A DNA stretch of 64,000 nt from Burkholderia glumae LMG 2196 = ATCC 33617 (GTDB lineage Bacteria > Pseudomonadota > Gammaproteobacteria > Burkholderiales > Burkholderiaceae): the NCBI RefSeq assembly GCF_000960995.1, contig NZ_CP009435.1, positions 3,038,001 to 3,102,000 of the forward strand. Direction: 5' to 3'. This document shows positions 43,750 through 52,952 of the stretch, one piece after another. The notes below the pieces were generated by a model. It ran no database searches, was not told the DNA's origin, and saw only the letters and a program-made list of their open reading frames with translations. How positions within the stretch are numbered: position 1 is the first letter of the stretch; the number at the start of each line of letters is the position of its first letter. The position numbers and the translations under genes are program-made.

Positions 43750-43907
43750 CAGGCTTCCTGGCTGCCCGACGGTGGGAAGGCGAGCGCTGCCGGTGGACGA
43801 CGTGAAGTGACGCCCGTCAGCCCCCGCAGTTAGGTCGCAAAGTGCGTTAGAGGCAATATTAGATATTGTAGAATTTGCGCCACTCCATATCGAAAGGATT
43901 AAGTAAA

Positions 43908-44282
43908 ATGCTTTTAAATGATTATGGATTTACCCAATCTGAGTGGGATAACGCCAAACATGAAGCCAAAAACATCTTGGCCGCTCGCGCTAAAATGCGC
44001 GGTTCGATTCCCTATTCCGACCTTGTTGCACAAATAAGGTCCGTGCGACTTGGCGCTCACGATCAACGCCTCTTCCAGTTGCTTAGGGAAATATCGGAGG
44101 ATGAAGACGCTGCTGGCCGGGGCATGTTGAGTGTCATCGTTGTTCACAAACATGGAGATATGCAACCCGGGCCCGGCTTTTTTGATCTAGCAAACCAACT
44201 TGGCCGTGATACTTCCGACATTATGAAGTGCTGGATCGAAGAGCTGAAAAAAGTTCACGCCTACTGGTATTTTAAGGCTTAA
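43908..44282 (+). CDS. Hypothetical protein in the tRNA-associated island
   Basis: 124 residues from ATG 43908 with AAAGGA nine bases upstream. Base composition is clearly lower in GC than its neighbours, so it is foreign. It reads as a soluble, helix-rich protein: LNDYGFTQSEWDNAKHEAK, SIPYSDLVAQIRSVRLG, and SVIVVHKHGDMQPGPGFFDL. I do not recognise a family. Confidence 0.7.
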   Translation: MLLNDYGFTQSEWDNAKHEAKNILAARAKMRGSIPYSDLVAQIRSVRLGAHDQRLFQLLREISEDEDAAGRGMLSVIVVHKHGDMQPGPGFFDLANQLGRDTSDIMKCWIEELKKVHAYWYFKA

Positions 44283-45292
44283 CGAATTTCGCACCGTTAT
44301 TACACATGCCCGGGCGTGGCGCAAGAACTGGCGCGCGCCCGTTTTTCCGACTCTGGCTTGATGCGCGCTGGCGCGCGCGTGGATGAGATCGGGAAGGGTT
44401 ATTCTGTGCCTGATCATGGAGGCCAGATGCCCGTCGGGTTTGCCTCCGGCCGGTACCCTCTGAAGGTGGCCGAATCCGGAGAGTGGTACGGTTTTGCCAT
44501 TCCCCCGCCCCTGGTTCGTCTTTCCCGGGCCCGCCCGGGGCTACCGCCCCAGCCGAAGTAGTCCGGGAAAGCCTCTTCCCTGCTTGCCGCAAAATATGCG
44601 ACATGCATGGAAGGGCTGACCCAGGCTTCGGCCGTCCCGTTCGATGCTGCTGAACGGTGCCATTGCCGGGAGTGAGATCGTTGCGCTACTCACTACGGAC
44701 AGTTCAAGGCTCGCACGCCCCCGGTACCAGGTCTGTCCACCGCCTTTCGGCGGCACCTCTCCGTTGACGCTGTGCACCGTGTCCTGGCCGTCGCCAGGCG
44801 CTTCCCCGCTCATCGCGTCTCACCCATTGCCATGCCGAGCCGTCGGGGCACACGATCCGGACCAGATTGAGCCATACCCGGAACCCTCGCGGGACGAAGC
44901 ACTGCGGGCCGGATCGCGCGAGGGTCGCGCGGTTCAAGATCGTCTGCTGCCGGGGTCGCTGGTCCAATGATGAGCGAGGCCGGTACCGCTCCCAGACACC
45001 AGGGGCTGGTTACCCTGACACGTCCTTGCTCAGATCTCCGGCGGCTCTGCGCTGCGGGCGTCGAGGCTGGATCAGGTCGGCGGCGGAACTTGACCTGGGG
45101 CTTCGGATCGCTATGCTGGGTTCATTGGGCCAAAGTTTGGGTTGTTGTAGCGCACACTACTCAATCCAGTTCCCGAGGCGACAACCTCGCGGAACCGCCA
45201 CCCCAAGGTAGCAGACCACGGCCCCCTGTCAAACAGGGGGCCGTGGCACGTCTGGGGCTTGCGTTTTGCAGGGAACCTGCTTGATTGCTCGC
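44283..45292. other. 1-kb island segment without a supported gene
   Basis: GC-rich DNA with overlapping open frames on both strands, none with a recognisable domain or a convincing start. It contains short self-complementary stretches and one perfect long hairpin at 45216-45246. It could be non-coding or decayed element DNA. Confidence 0.45.
45216..45246. repeat. Perfect 14-bp inverted repeat with 3-base loop
   Basis: CCACGGCCCCCTGT (45216-45229) and ACAGGGGGCCGTGG (45233-45246) pair without a mismatch around CAA. CAGAC and GTCTG extend the pairing after a small bulge. It lies about 46 bp beyond the stop of the minus-strand DUF1493 gene, so it may end that transcript, but there is no T-run. 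A protein-binding or processing site is possible. Confidence 0.7.
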
Positions 45293-45634
45293 TCACAACC
45301 GGGCAAAAGAACTCCATTTCCGGTCAAGGGCCGCAAGATGGAGCATGCCAAGTGTTATTGGCTCTCGTCGAGTTTTGGGTTTTCGCAAAACCCAGCGCCG
45401 GAACAGGGAATACAGGCCGCCTTCACCTTCCATCAGAAAGTAGCGATGAAAATCGAAATCACCGGGATCGATCTGAAACCTTTCGAAAAAACACCCCATG
45501 AAATCGTTGGCGTCGTCACCGGTCATGCCCAGGTCTTCCCATAACCGTGTATCACGGGTCAATGGTTTCGACGGACCCAGCCCGACCTCGGCCCGGACAA
45601 ACGCCTCGATTGCTTCCCAAGATACGTCTGCCAT
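45293..45634 (-). CDS. DUF1493-family protein (carrier-protein-like)
   Basis: 113 residues matching the DUF1493 pattern: an acyl-carrier-like beginning (IEAFVRAEVGLGPSKPL), TRLWEDLGMTGDDANDFMG and the Phe-rich FFERFQIDPGDFDFHRYF. It starts at ATG 45634, sharing one base with the stop of the upstream membrane-protein gene. The family's function is unknown; the 'DLG...GDDA' segment resembles the carrier-protein helix II region without the Ser. Confidence 0.85.
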   Translation of the reverse strand: MADVSWEAIEAFVRAEVGLGPSKPLTRDTRLWEDLGMTGDDANDFMGCFFERFQIDPGDFDFHRYFLMEGEGGLYSLFRRWVLRKPKTRREPITLGMLHLAALDRKWSSFARL

Positions 45635-46074
45635 CAGAGCACCCGATCCTCAGGCCTGACCATCCCGTTGTATTTGGCAACGGTGTTCCGCACGATGATG
45701 AACGCGTCACGTGCAAGCAACACCCATCCGAGCCCTGGGACAGCGCGCCCGACGAAGACGCTCAACTTCCGGGTAAGGATGACCCGAAACGATTTGATGC
45801 TTTCAAGGGTTAGCGTTGGCAAAACTCGACGCTTGAACTGGAACCGGAAAACCGAACGCGCCATGACCGACGCGACGGACGTGCCCTTGGTAGCGCCGGC
45901 GAACTTCCCGCGCGTCGGCAAGAGCGGCCAGCCGGACAGAATCAGGATCACGCCTTCGATGTCATCGATTCCGACCTGCTCGCAGGTTTCCTGCGCTGCG
46001 ATGAAGAAAAACAACTCGGCCGGTGTGAGGTCCGGGTGCCCCAAATAGTTGTAGGCGTTTGTCATTTTATTCAT
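45634..46074 (-). CDS. Membrane-associated protein paired with DUF1493
   Basis: 146 residues. It has NAYNYLGHPDLTPAELFFFI near the N-terminus and hydrophobic stretches (IEGVILILSGWPLLP, VFVGRAVPGLGWVLLARDAFIIV). I recall this type of protein, described as a phage-related or STM2239-like membrane protein, next to DUF1493 genes in enterobacteria and Burkholderia. Function unknown. The overlap with the DUF1493 gene implies the two work together. Confidence 0.7.
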   Translation of the reverse strand: MNKMTNAYNYLGHPDLTPAELFFFIAAQETCEQVGIDDIEGVILILSGWPLLPTRGKFAGATKGTSVASVMARSVFRFQFKRRVLPTLTLESIKSFRVILTRKLSVFVGRAVPGLGWVLLARDAFIIVRNTVAKYNGMVRPEDRVL

Positions 46075-46248
46075 ACGAAAACACGGTCAACCATTCTAGC
46101 AGGCGCACGGCGCCTGCCAGGCGGGTTGCGGACCCACCAGAACCTGCCATGCTGGGTAAGTAGCCCACGGATTCGCAGGCCCGAAACAGAGGTGGCCTCA
46201 CTCGTTCGGACAGTGTTCTGAGATTTTTAAGTGGAACGACCGAGGCAA

Positions 46249-46351
46249 TCATGCTGCCGATTGGATCGCAGGCAGCGTCGCGAAGTATGCCTCATCCGGC
46301 GTCCGATCCGCCAGGCTCGAATGAGGTCGTTTCCGGTTGCGGTGATACACT
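46249..46351 (-). pseudogene. C-terminal fragment of an IS3-family transposase
   Basis: About 33 codons, VYHRNRKRPHSSLADRTPDE, ending in a stop at 46249, match the C-terminus of IS3-family OrfB proteins. The rest of the gene is missing. The fragment lies just left of the Nudix gene and probably marks the right edge of the tRNA-associated island. Confidence 0.8.
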
Positions 46352-46378
46352 CGCATCACCCTTTCGCTCCCCATTCCC

Positions 46379-46924
46379 ATGAAATTCTGCTCAGTCTGCG
46401 GCCACGAAGTCGTTACGCGAATCCCGATCGGCGACAACCGCGAACGCTTCGTCTGCGACCAATGCGGCACGATCCACTACCAGAATCCGCGCAACGTGGT
46501 CGGCACCGTGCCGGTATGGGGCGACCAGGTGCTGCTGTGCCGGCGCGCGATCGAACCGCGCTACGGCTACTGGACGCTGCCCGCGGGTTTCATGGAAATG
46601 GGCGAGACCACCTCGGAGGCCGCCGCGCGCGAAACGCTCGAGGAGGCGGGCGCGCAGGTCGAGGTGCAGAATCTGTTCACGCTGCTCAACGTGCCGCACG
46701 TGCACCAGGTCCATCTGTTCTATCTGGCGCGCCTGACCGATCCAGCCTATTCGGCGGGCGAGGAAAGCCTGGAGGTGAGGCTGTTCGACGAAGCCGAGAT
46801 CCCCTGGGACGAGATCGCGTTCCCCACCGTCAGCCAGACGCTGCGCCTGTTCTTCGCCGATCGCGAAGCCGGCTCGTTCGGCGTGCATACCGGCGATATC
46901 TTCCGCTCGCTGCGCAACGGCTGA
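46379..46924 (+). CDS. Nudix hydrolase with N-terminal zinc ribbon
   Basis: 181 residues. An N-terminal C4 ribbon (CSVCGHE ... CDQCGTIHY) is followed by a Nudix box, GFMEMGETTSEAAARETLEE plus AG, with the REx2EE core. The zinc-ribbon Nudix group includes NADH pyrophosphatase-like enzymes; the substrate is probably an NDP-X compound. It precedes aat by 14 bp on the same strand. Confidence 0.9.
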   Translation: MKFCSVCGHEVVTRIPIGDNRERFVCDQCGTIHYQNPRNVVGTVPVWGDQVLLCRRAIEPRYGYWTLPAGFMEMGETTSEAAARETLEEAGAQVEVQNLFTLLNVPHVHQVHLFYLARLTDPAYSAGEESLEVRLFDEAEIPWDEIAFPTVSQTLRLFFADREAGSFGVHTGDIFRSLRNG

Positions 46925-46938
46925 CACGCGGCACCGGC

Positions 46939-47682
46939 ATGGTCCCCTGGCTCGCCCCCGACGCTCCGTTCCCATCCGTCGAGCGCGCGCTCGGCCCCGC
47001 GAGCGGCGCGCCGGGCCTGCTCGCCGCGAGCGCCGAACTGCACCCGGCGCGCGTGGCCGACGCCTACCATCGCGGCATCTTTCCGTGGTACTCCGACGGC
47101 CAGCCCGTGCTCTGGTGGAGCCCCGACCCGCGCATGATCCTGGTGCCGGCCGAGTTTCGCGTCTCGACCACGTTCCGCAAGACGCTGCGCCGCGTAATGC
47201 GCGACGCGCGCTGGGAAGTCCGCGTCGACGCCGACTTCGCCGCCGTGATGCGTGCCTGCGCGCAGGCACCGCGGCCGGGCCAGCGCGGCACCTGGATCAC
47301 CGACGAGATCGTCGCCGCCTACACGGCGCTGCACCGCGCCGGCAACGCGCACAGCGTCGAGACCTGGTTCGACGGCAAGCGCGTCGGCGGACTCTACGGT
47401 GTCGCATTCGGCCGGATGTTCTTCGGCGAATCGATGTTCGCGCATGCCACCGACGCCTCCAAGATCGCGCTCGCCGCGCTCGTCGCCCATCTGCTCGAGC
47501 ACGGCGTCGAGATGATCGACTGCCAGCAGAACACCAGCCACCTCGCCTCGCTCGGCGGCCGCGAAATCGACCGCCGTCGCTTCGTCGCTCACGTGCGCGC
47601 CGCCACCGGCGAGCCCGGCATTCCCTGGCGCTTCGACAAGCAGGTGCTCGTGCGCCTGACCGGCGCGGCCGAGGCCGGCTGA
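46939..47682 (+). CDS. aat: Leucyl/phenylalanyl-tRNA--protein transferase
   Basis: 247 residues from ATG 46939. Typical motifs are ADAYHRGIFPWYSDGQPVLW, WWSPDPRMILVP, FFGESMFAHATDASKIAL and IDCQQNTSHLASLGGREI. The enzyme adds Leu or Phe to N-terminal Lys/Arg as a degradation signal in the N-end rule pathway. It is followed downstream by bpt, the companion transferase for Asp/Glu, the usual order in Burkholderia. Confidence 0.96.
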   Translation: MVPWLAPDAPFPSVERALGPASGAPGLLAASAELHPARVADAYHRGIFPWYSDGQPVLWWSPDPRMILVPAEFRVSTTFRKTLRRVMRDARWEVRVDADFAAVMRACAQAPRPGQRGTWITDEIVAAYTALHRAGNAHSVETWFDGKRVGGLYGVAFGRMFFGESMFAHATDASKIALAALVAHLLEHGVEMIDCQQNTSHLASLGGREIDRRRFVAHVRAATGEPGIPWRFDKQVLVRLTGAAEAG

Positions 47683-48107
47683 GGCCGGCGCGCGCCAGGC
47701 CGGACCGGAGCCGCCCCAGCGCGGCCGGCGGCCCGGCTAGGCACCCGGCGGCCATCACAAAATCGCGCCGAATCGGCCGCCCCGCGCCGCTTCCGGGCGG
47801 CACGCGGGAACCCCGCGAAGACGTCTCGGCACGATAATTTTCATGTTACCTTTACCGTCATCCGACCGGCCGGCTCCCGCCAGGCCGGCACCATTCGACC
47901 CGTTATCCGATGCCCACCCCGACGATCCGCCGCCAGTTCGCGTCGCCCGCCACGCCGACCGCCGCACCCGCCGCCCATGGCGCCCGCGCAGCGCGCCGTC
48001 GCACCGGGCCGGCCTGCGGCATCCGTTCGGGTCCGGCACGGCGCGCGACGGGCCGCGGCGCCGCGCGCCGGGCCCGCTGACGCGCCAGTCCGCTTCGAGA
48101 GCTGCCC
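47683..48107. other. Intergenic, no supported gene
   Basis: 425 bp of very GC-rich DNA between aat and bpt. Open frames exist on both strands but look like arginine- and proline-rich artefacts. It probably holds the bpt promoter; AATTTTCATGTTACCTTTA near 47,835 is the only AT-rich patch. Confidence 0.4.
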
Positions 48108-48947
48108 ATGACTCATCCCACTGAGCTGCCGCTTTCACCGCTTTCGGCATTGCAGTTCTATGCCACCGCGCCCTACCCATGCAGTTATCTCGACGGCCGC
48201 GTCGCGCGCTCGCAGGTGGCGACGCCGAGCCATCTGATCAATTCCGACATCTACACCGAGCTCGTCAAGGCCGGCTTTCGCCGCTCGGGCGTGTTCACCT
48301 ACCGCCCCTACTGCGACGGCTGCCGCGCCTGCATCCCGGTGCGCGTGCCGGTGGACGCATTCACGCCGGGCCGCACCCAGCGCAAGATGTGGAACCGCCA
48401 TCGCGCGCTGCTGGCCACGGTGTCGCCGCTGCATTACGACGAGGAGCACTACGCGCTCTACATGCGCTATCAGTCCGCCCGGCACGCAGGCGGCGGCATG
48501 GATCGCGACAGCCGTGACCAGTACGAGCAGTTCCTGCTGCAAAGCCGGATCAATTCGCGGCTAGTGGAGTTCCGCGAGCCCGTGCCGGGCGAGCAAGGCG
48601 CGACCACGCGCGGCACGCTGCGCATGATCAGCATGATCGACATCCTCGGCGATGGCCTCTCGTCGGTCTATACGTTCTTCGAACCCGGACACGGGCACGC
48701 CAGCTACGGCACCTACAACATCCTCTGGCAGATCGAGCAGGCACGCAGCCTGCGCCTGCCCTACGTCTATCTCGGCTACTGGATCCGCGAAAGCCCGAAG
48801 ATGGCGTACAAGGCGAATTTCCGGCCGCTCGAGGGGCTCGTCGACGGCCGCTGGAAGCCGCTCGACCCGGGCGCCGTGGGCCTGCCGCCCGTCGATGCGG
48901 CGCTCGGGCGCGCGCCGCTGCCGGCCGGCCACGGCGGCACGCGCTGA
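48108..48947 (+). CDS. bpt: Aspartate/glutamate leucyltransferase (N-end rule)
   Basis: 279 residues of the bacterial ATE1-like family: FYATAPYPCSYLDGRVAR, RRSGVFTYRPYCDGCRACIP (two pairs of Cys), and YVYLGYWIRESPKMAYKANF. It transfers Leu to N-terminal Asp or Glu. It appears a standard-length, intact housekeeping copy. Confidence 0.95.
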   Translation: MTHPTELPLSPLSALQFYATAPYPCSYLDGRVARSQVATPSHLINSDIYTELVKAGFRRSGVFTYRPYCDGCRACIPVRVPVDAFTPGRTQRKMWNRHRALLATVSPLHYDEEHYALYMRYQSARHAGGGMDRDSRDQYEQFLLQSRINSRLVEFREPVPGEQGATTRGTLRMISMIDILGDGLSSVYTFFEPGHGHASYGTYNILWQIEQARSLRLPYVYLGYWIRESPKMAYKANFRPLEGLVDGRWKPLDPGAVGLPPVDAALGRAPLPAGHGGTR

Positions 48948-49022
48948 CGCTGCGGCGGCCGGGTCCGGCCGCCGTTCGGTTAAAATACCGGGTTATCAAT
49001 TTTCGGCGCCGCCCTTCCCTTC

Positions 49023-50051
49023 GTGTTCAGTTCCCTTTATCCGCTTGCCCGCGCGTCCCTGTTCCGGATGGACGCGGAAGACGCCCACCACCTGACGCTG
49101 CGCCTGCTCGGCGCCGCCGGCCGCGCCGGCGTGGCGGGGCTGCTCGCGCCGAGCGTGCCGGACGCGCCGCGCACGGTGATGGGCCTCACGTTCCGCAACC
49201 CGGTCGGGCTCGCGGCCGGGCTCGACAAGGACGGCGCCTGCATCGACGGGCTCGCCGCGCTCGGCTTCGGCTTCATCGAAGTCGGCACGGTCACGCCGCG
49301 CCCACAGCCGGGCAACCCGCGTCCGCGCATCTTCCGCCTGCCGCAGGCCGAGGCGGTGATCAACCGGATGGGCTTCAACAACCACGGCGTCGAGCAGTTC
49401 GTGAAGAACGTGCAGGCCGCGCGCTATCGTGGCGTGCTGGGCCTGAACATCGGCAAGAACGCCGACACGCCGATCGAGCGCGCGGCCGACGATTACCTCT
49501 ATTGCCTCGAACGCGTCTATCCGTTTGCGAGCTACGTGACGATCAACATCTCGTCGCCGAACACGAAGAACCTGCGACAGCTTCAGGGTTCGAACGAGCT
49601 CGACGCGCTGCTCGCCGCGCTGAAGGACAAGCAGGCGCGCCTGGCCGACCTGCACGGCAAGCTGGTGCCGCTCGCGCTGAAGATCGCGCCCGACCTCGAC
49701 GACGAACAGATCAAGGAAATCGCCGCGCTGCTGCTGCGCCATCGCATCGAGGCCGTGATCGCCACCAACACCACGCTCTCGCGCGCGGCCGTGCAGGGCC
49801 TGCCGCACGCCGAGGAAGCGGGCGGCCTGTCGGGGCGGCCGGTGCTCGACGCGTCCAACCAGGTGATCCGCAAGCTGCACGCCGAACTGGGCGGCGCGGT
49901 GCCGATCATCGGGGTGGGCGGTATTTTTTCGGGCGATGACGCGCGGGCGAAACTCGCCGCGGGCGCGTCGCTGGTGCAGCTGTACACGGGCTTCATCTAT
50001 CGCGGGCCGCCGCTCGTCGCCGATTGCGTGCGCGCCATCGCGCGCGGCTGA
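49023..50051 (+). CDS. pyrD: Dihydroorotate dehydrogenase (quinone), class 2
   Basis: 342 residues. Characteristic segments are NPVGLAAGLDKDG, FGFIEVGTVTPRPQPGNPRP, NRMGFNNHG, YVTINISSPNTKNLR and IIGVGGIFSGDDA with FMN-binding residues. The N-terminal membrane-associating helix of class 2 enzymes is present. It oxidises dihydroorotate to orotate in pyrimidine synthesis, passing electrons to quinone. Confidence 0.96.
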   Translation: MFSSLYPLARASLFRMDAEDAHHLTLRLLGAAGRAGVAGLLAPSVPDAPRTVMGLTFRNPVGLAAGLDKDGACIDGLAALGFGFIEVGTVTPRPQPGNPRPRIFRLPQAEAVINRMGFNNHGVEQFVKNVQAARYRGVLGLNIGKNADTPIERAADDYLYCLERVYPFASYVTINISSPNTKNLRQLQGSNELDALLAALKDKQARLADLHGKLVPLALKIAPDLDDEQIKEIAALLLRHRIEAVIATNTTLSRAAVQGLPHAEEAGGLSGRPVLDASNQVIRKLHAELGGAVPIIGVGGIFSGDDARAKLAAGASLVQLYTGFIYRGPPLVADCVRAIARG

Positions 50052-50158
50052 TGCCGCGGTTATATGGAAATGAGCAAACGATAGTTAGGCGTGTCCCGCC
50101 GCTTCGCTATGATGCGCGGCTATCGTCAACGCCCGCTGCGGGCATTACAGGGAACAGA

Positions 50159-50953
50159 ATGAAGATTGCGTTGCTGAAGAAGCTCCTCGGCGCCGGCCTG
50201 ATCGGCGCGTCGCTCGTCGCCGCCACCGCGCACGCGGCCGATCTGCTCGATCAGGTCAAACAGCGCGGCACGCTGCGCATCGGCCTCGAAGGCACGTTCC
50301 CGCCGTTCAACTCGAAGTCGCCGCAGGGCGACCTGGTCGGCTACGACGTCGATATCGCCAAGGCCGTGGCCGCCAAGCTCGGCGTGAAGCCAGAATTCGT
50401 CACGACCGAATGGAGCGGCATCATCGCCGGCCTGCAGGCCGGCAAGTTCGACGTGATCGTCAACCAGGTGGGCGTAACCGACAAGCGCAAGGAAGTGCTC
50501 GACTTCTCGCCGGCCTACACCTACTCGGCCGCGCAGCTGATCCAGCGCAAGGACGATCCGCGCCAGTTCAAGTCGCTCGACGACCTCAAGGGCAAGAAGC
50601 TCGGCGTGGGCCTCGGCACCAACTACATGGACATGGCCAAGTCGGTGCCGGGCATCGACGTGAAGACCTATCCGGGCGCGCCCGAATATCTGCGCGACCT
50701 CGCGGCCGGGCGCCTCGACGCGGCGCTCAACGACCGCCTGATGCTCGCCTACCTGCTGAAGAACTCGCAGCTGCCGCTGCGCACCGGCGCGACGCTGCAG
50801 GCCGGCGAACCCTCGGCGATCCCGTTCAAGAAGGGCAACCCGAAGTTCGCCAAGGCGATCGACGACGCGATGACCCAGCTCGAGGCCGACGGCACGTTCG
50901 CGAAGATCTCGGACAAGTGGTTCGGCATCGACGTGTCCAAGCCGATCAAGTAA
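50159..50953 (+). CDS. Amino-acid (cystine-type) ABC transporter, periplasmic binding protein
   Basis: 264 residues from ATG 50159, with a signal peptide (GAGLIGASLVAATAHAAD). TLRIGLEGTFPPFNSKSPQG, AGLQAGKFDVIVNQVGVT and AAGRLDAALNDRLMLAYLL are typical of family 3 solute-binding proteins, closest in pattern to cystine-binding FliY/TcyJ. It is followed by its permease; no ATPase gene lies next to them in the window. Confidence 0.9.
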   Translation: MKIALLKKLLGAGLIGASLVAATAHAADLLDQVKQRGTLRIGLEGTFPPFNSKSPQGDLVGYDVDIAKAVAAKLGVKPEFVTTEWSGIIAGLQAGKFDVIVNQVGVTDKRKEVLDFSPAYTYSAAQLIQRKDDPRQFKSLDDLKGKKLGVGLGTNYMDMAKSVPGIDVKTYPGAPEYLRDLAAGRLDAALNDRLMLAYLLKNSQLPLRTGATLQAGEPSAIPFKKGNPKFAKAIDDAMTQLEADGTFAKISDKWFGIDVSKPIK

Positions 50954-51067
50954 GTCACGCCGCGCGCCAAGCACGCGCTTGCAGGGCGGCACCGGCGACG
51001 GTGCCGCCCTTCGCTTTGTATCGTCGGTTTATGATGGCGCTTTTCGCGCCTGCCTCACCCGCCCCAC

Positions 51068-51727
51068 ATGTCGATCACTTCCCTGCTCGTCGATTCGCTG
51101 CCTGTGCTTGCGCAGGGCGCGGTATTGACCGTCAAGTTCGCCGTCCTGTCGATGGTGTTCGGCCTCATCGCCGCCGTCGTGCTCGCGCTGATGGGCATCG
51201 CCCACAGCCGCGTGCTCAATGCCATCGCACGCGTCTACGTGAGCCTGATGCGCGGCACGCCGCTGCTGGTGCAGATCTTCGTCATCTATTACGGCCTGCC
51301 GAGCCTGGGCATCTCGCTCGACCCGACGCCGGCCGGCGTGATCGCGCTGTCGGCGAACGTCGCGGCCTACATGTCCGAAAGCATGCGCGGCGCGATCAAC
51401 GGCATCGAGAGCGGCCAGTGGCTCGCCTCGTACAGCCTCGGCCTGTCGTGGAGCCAGACGCTGCGCTACGTGATCGGCCCGCAGGCGCTGCGCATCGCCG
51501 TGCCGAGCCTGTCGAACAGCCTCATCAGCCTGATCAAGGACACCTCGCTGGTCTCGGTGATCACCGTCACGGAACTGCTGCGCAGCGCCCAGGAGATCAT
51601 CGCCTCGACCTACCAGCCGCTGCCGCTCTATCTGGCGGCCGCGGCCGTGTACTGGGTGCTGTGCCAGATCCTCGAGTGGGTGCAGCGCTGGTGCGAGCGC
51701 CGGCTCGCGCTGCCGGGGCGGTACTGA
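51068..51727 (+). CDS. Amino-acid ABC transporter permease (HisM family)
   Basis: 219 residues with five hydrophobic segments and the family segment MRGTPLLVQIFVIYYGLP and ASYSLGLSWSQTLRYVIGPQ (EAA loop). It forms the channel for the binding protein encoded 115 bp upstream. The ATP-binding subunit must come from elsewhere. Confidence 0.93.
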   Translation: MSITSLLVDSLPVLAQGAVLTVKFAVLSMVFGLIAAVVLALMGIAHSRVLNAIARVYVSLMRGTPLLVQIFVIYYGLPSLGISLDPTPAGVIALSANVAAYMSESMRGAINGIESGQWLASYSLGLSWSQTLRYVIGPQALRIAVPSLSNSLISLIKDTSLVSVITVTELLRSAQEIIASTYQPLPLYLAAAAVYWVLCQILEWVQRWCERRLALPGRY

Positions 51728-51826
51728 GGCCGGCCGGCGCCCGGCTGCGGGCCGGGCCCGCGCGCCGACGCGAGGCCCACGCGCCCTCCGGCGATGCCCG
51801 AGCGCGTCGCGCTGGGCGTCCGGCCC

Positions 51827-52828
51827 TCAGCCCGCGCTCGCGTCGTCCGCCGCGAACCTCACGCCGAGCGCCGCGCGCGCCGCATCGCACAGCGCGATCA
51901 TGTGGCGCGAATGCGCGTGCGTCATCACCGGACTCTCGAGCCGCCCTTCGCGCAGCAGCGCGCAGAAATGCTCGGTCTCGTAGTTGAGGCCGCCGCCCGA
52001 AAACGGCGCGTCCAGCTCGACGACGCGGCCGTCCGCGTAACGGATCGTCGCCTTGGCCGGATTCCACCAGTTCTCGTGGATCGTCACGGTCCCGCCCGCC
52101 GCGCCGAGCAGCGCGTCGCCGCGCCCCATCACGTCGAGCCCGCAGAACAGCTGCGCAATGCCGCCTTCGGCGTGACGGCTGTTCAGGCTGGCGAACACGT
52201 CCACGCCGCTCGCGCCGACCCGGCCGAGCGTCTGCACCTCGTGCGCCTCGCCGAGCCAGTCGACGGCGAGAAACAGCTCGTAGATGCCGATGTCGAGCAG
52301 CGCGCCGCCCGCCGCCGCGGCGCTGAAGCTCGGATGATCGGCCGGCACCGTCGAGAACGCACCGCCCGCCCGCACCAGCCGGACCGCGCCGATCGGGTCG
52401 CGCGCCAGATGCTCGCGCAGGCGCCGGTAGAGCGGATAGAACGGCGGCTTCATGGCCTCCATGAACAGCCTCCGGGCCGCCGCGGCGGCGGCCAGCACGG
52501 CCTCGAGTTCGCGCGCATTGACGGTGGCCGGCTTCTCGCAGAGCACGGCCTTGCCGGCCGCGAGCGCGGCGATCGCATAACGGGCGTGGCTGTCGTTCAG
52601 GGTGGCGATGTAGATCGCATCCAGATCGGATGCGCACAGCGCCTCGAAGCTCGCTGCGGGCGTGCCGCCTAGCTCGGCGCAGAACGCGGCGGCGGCCTCC
52701 GGGCGGCGCGCCCAGACCTGCGCGAGCACGGCATCCGGCACGTGGCCCAGCGATTGCGCGAAGCGGCGCGCGATCGCGCCGGCGCCGACGATGCCGAAAC
52801 GGATCGGCTGGGAGGAAGGAAGGGTCAT
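51827..52828 (-). CDS. Gfo/Idh/MocA-family oxidoreductase
   Basis: 333 residues from ATG 52828 (a longer frame to 52864 is less likely). FGIVGAGAIARRFAQSL binds the dinucleotide, and LCEKPATVNARE holds the family EKP motif. EAMKPPFYPLYRRLREHL is typical of trans-1,2-dihydrobenzene-1,2-diol dehydrogenase-like members. It is convergent to the ABC permease and follows the GntR-type regulator gene on the same strand. Sugar substrate unknown. Confidence 0.9.
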   Translation of the reverse strand: MTLPSSQPIRFGIVGAGAIARRFAQSLGHVPDAVLAQVWARRPEAAAAFCAELGGTPAASFEALCASDLDAIYIATLNDSHARYAIAALAAGKAVLCEKPATVNARELEAVLAAAAAARRLFMEAMKPPFYPLYRRLREHLARDPIGAVRLVRAGGAFSTVPADHPSFSAAAAGGALLDIGIYELFLAVDWLGEAHEVQTLGRVGASGVDVFASLNSRHAEGGIAQLFCGLDVMGRGDALLGAAGGTVTIHENWWNPAKATIRYADGRVVELDAPFSGGGLNYETEHFCALLREGRLESPVMTHAHSRHMIALCDAARAALGVRFAADDASAG

Positions 52829-52952
52829 CGGGATCGAAGTGGGGCGGGAAACCGCGCCGGCCAAGCCGGCGGCCGGCCGTCATGATAACGGCCGGCGCGG
52901 GTCGATGTCCCGCCGGCTAGCGCGTGCAGCGTCGCGGCGACTGCAGCCCGCC

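Noticed and set aside
43822..43830. CCCCCGCA after the integrase as a tRNA-fMet attachment repeat
   Set aside because: Only 8 bases match the tRNA 3' end in GC-rich DNA, too few to call an att site.
46231..46938. Long N-terminal extension of the aat frame
   Set aside because: It reads the Nudix gene out of frame. aat begins at 46939, matching family length.
51794..52672. 292-codon plus-strand frame opposite the Gfo/Idh oxidoreductase
   Set aside because: His/Arg-rich mirror of the oxidoreductase, no motif.
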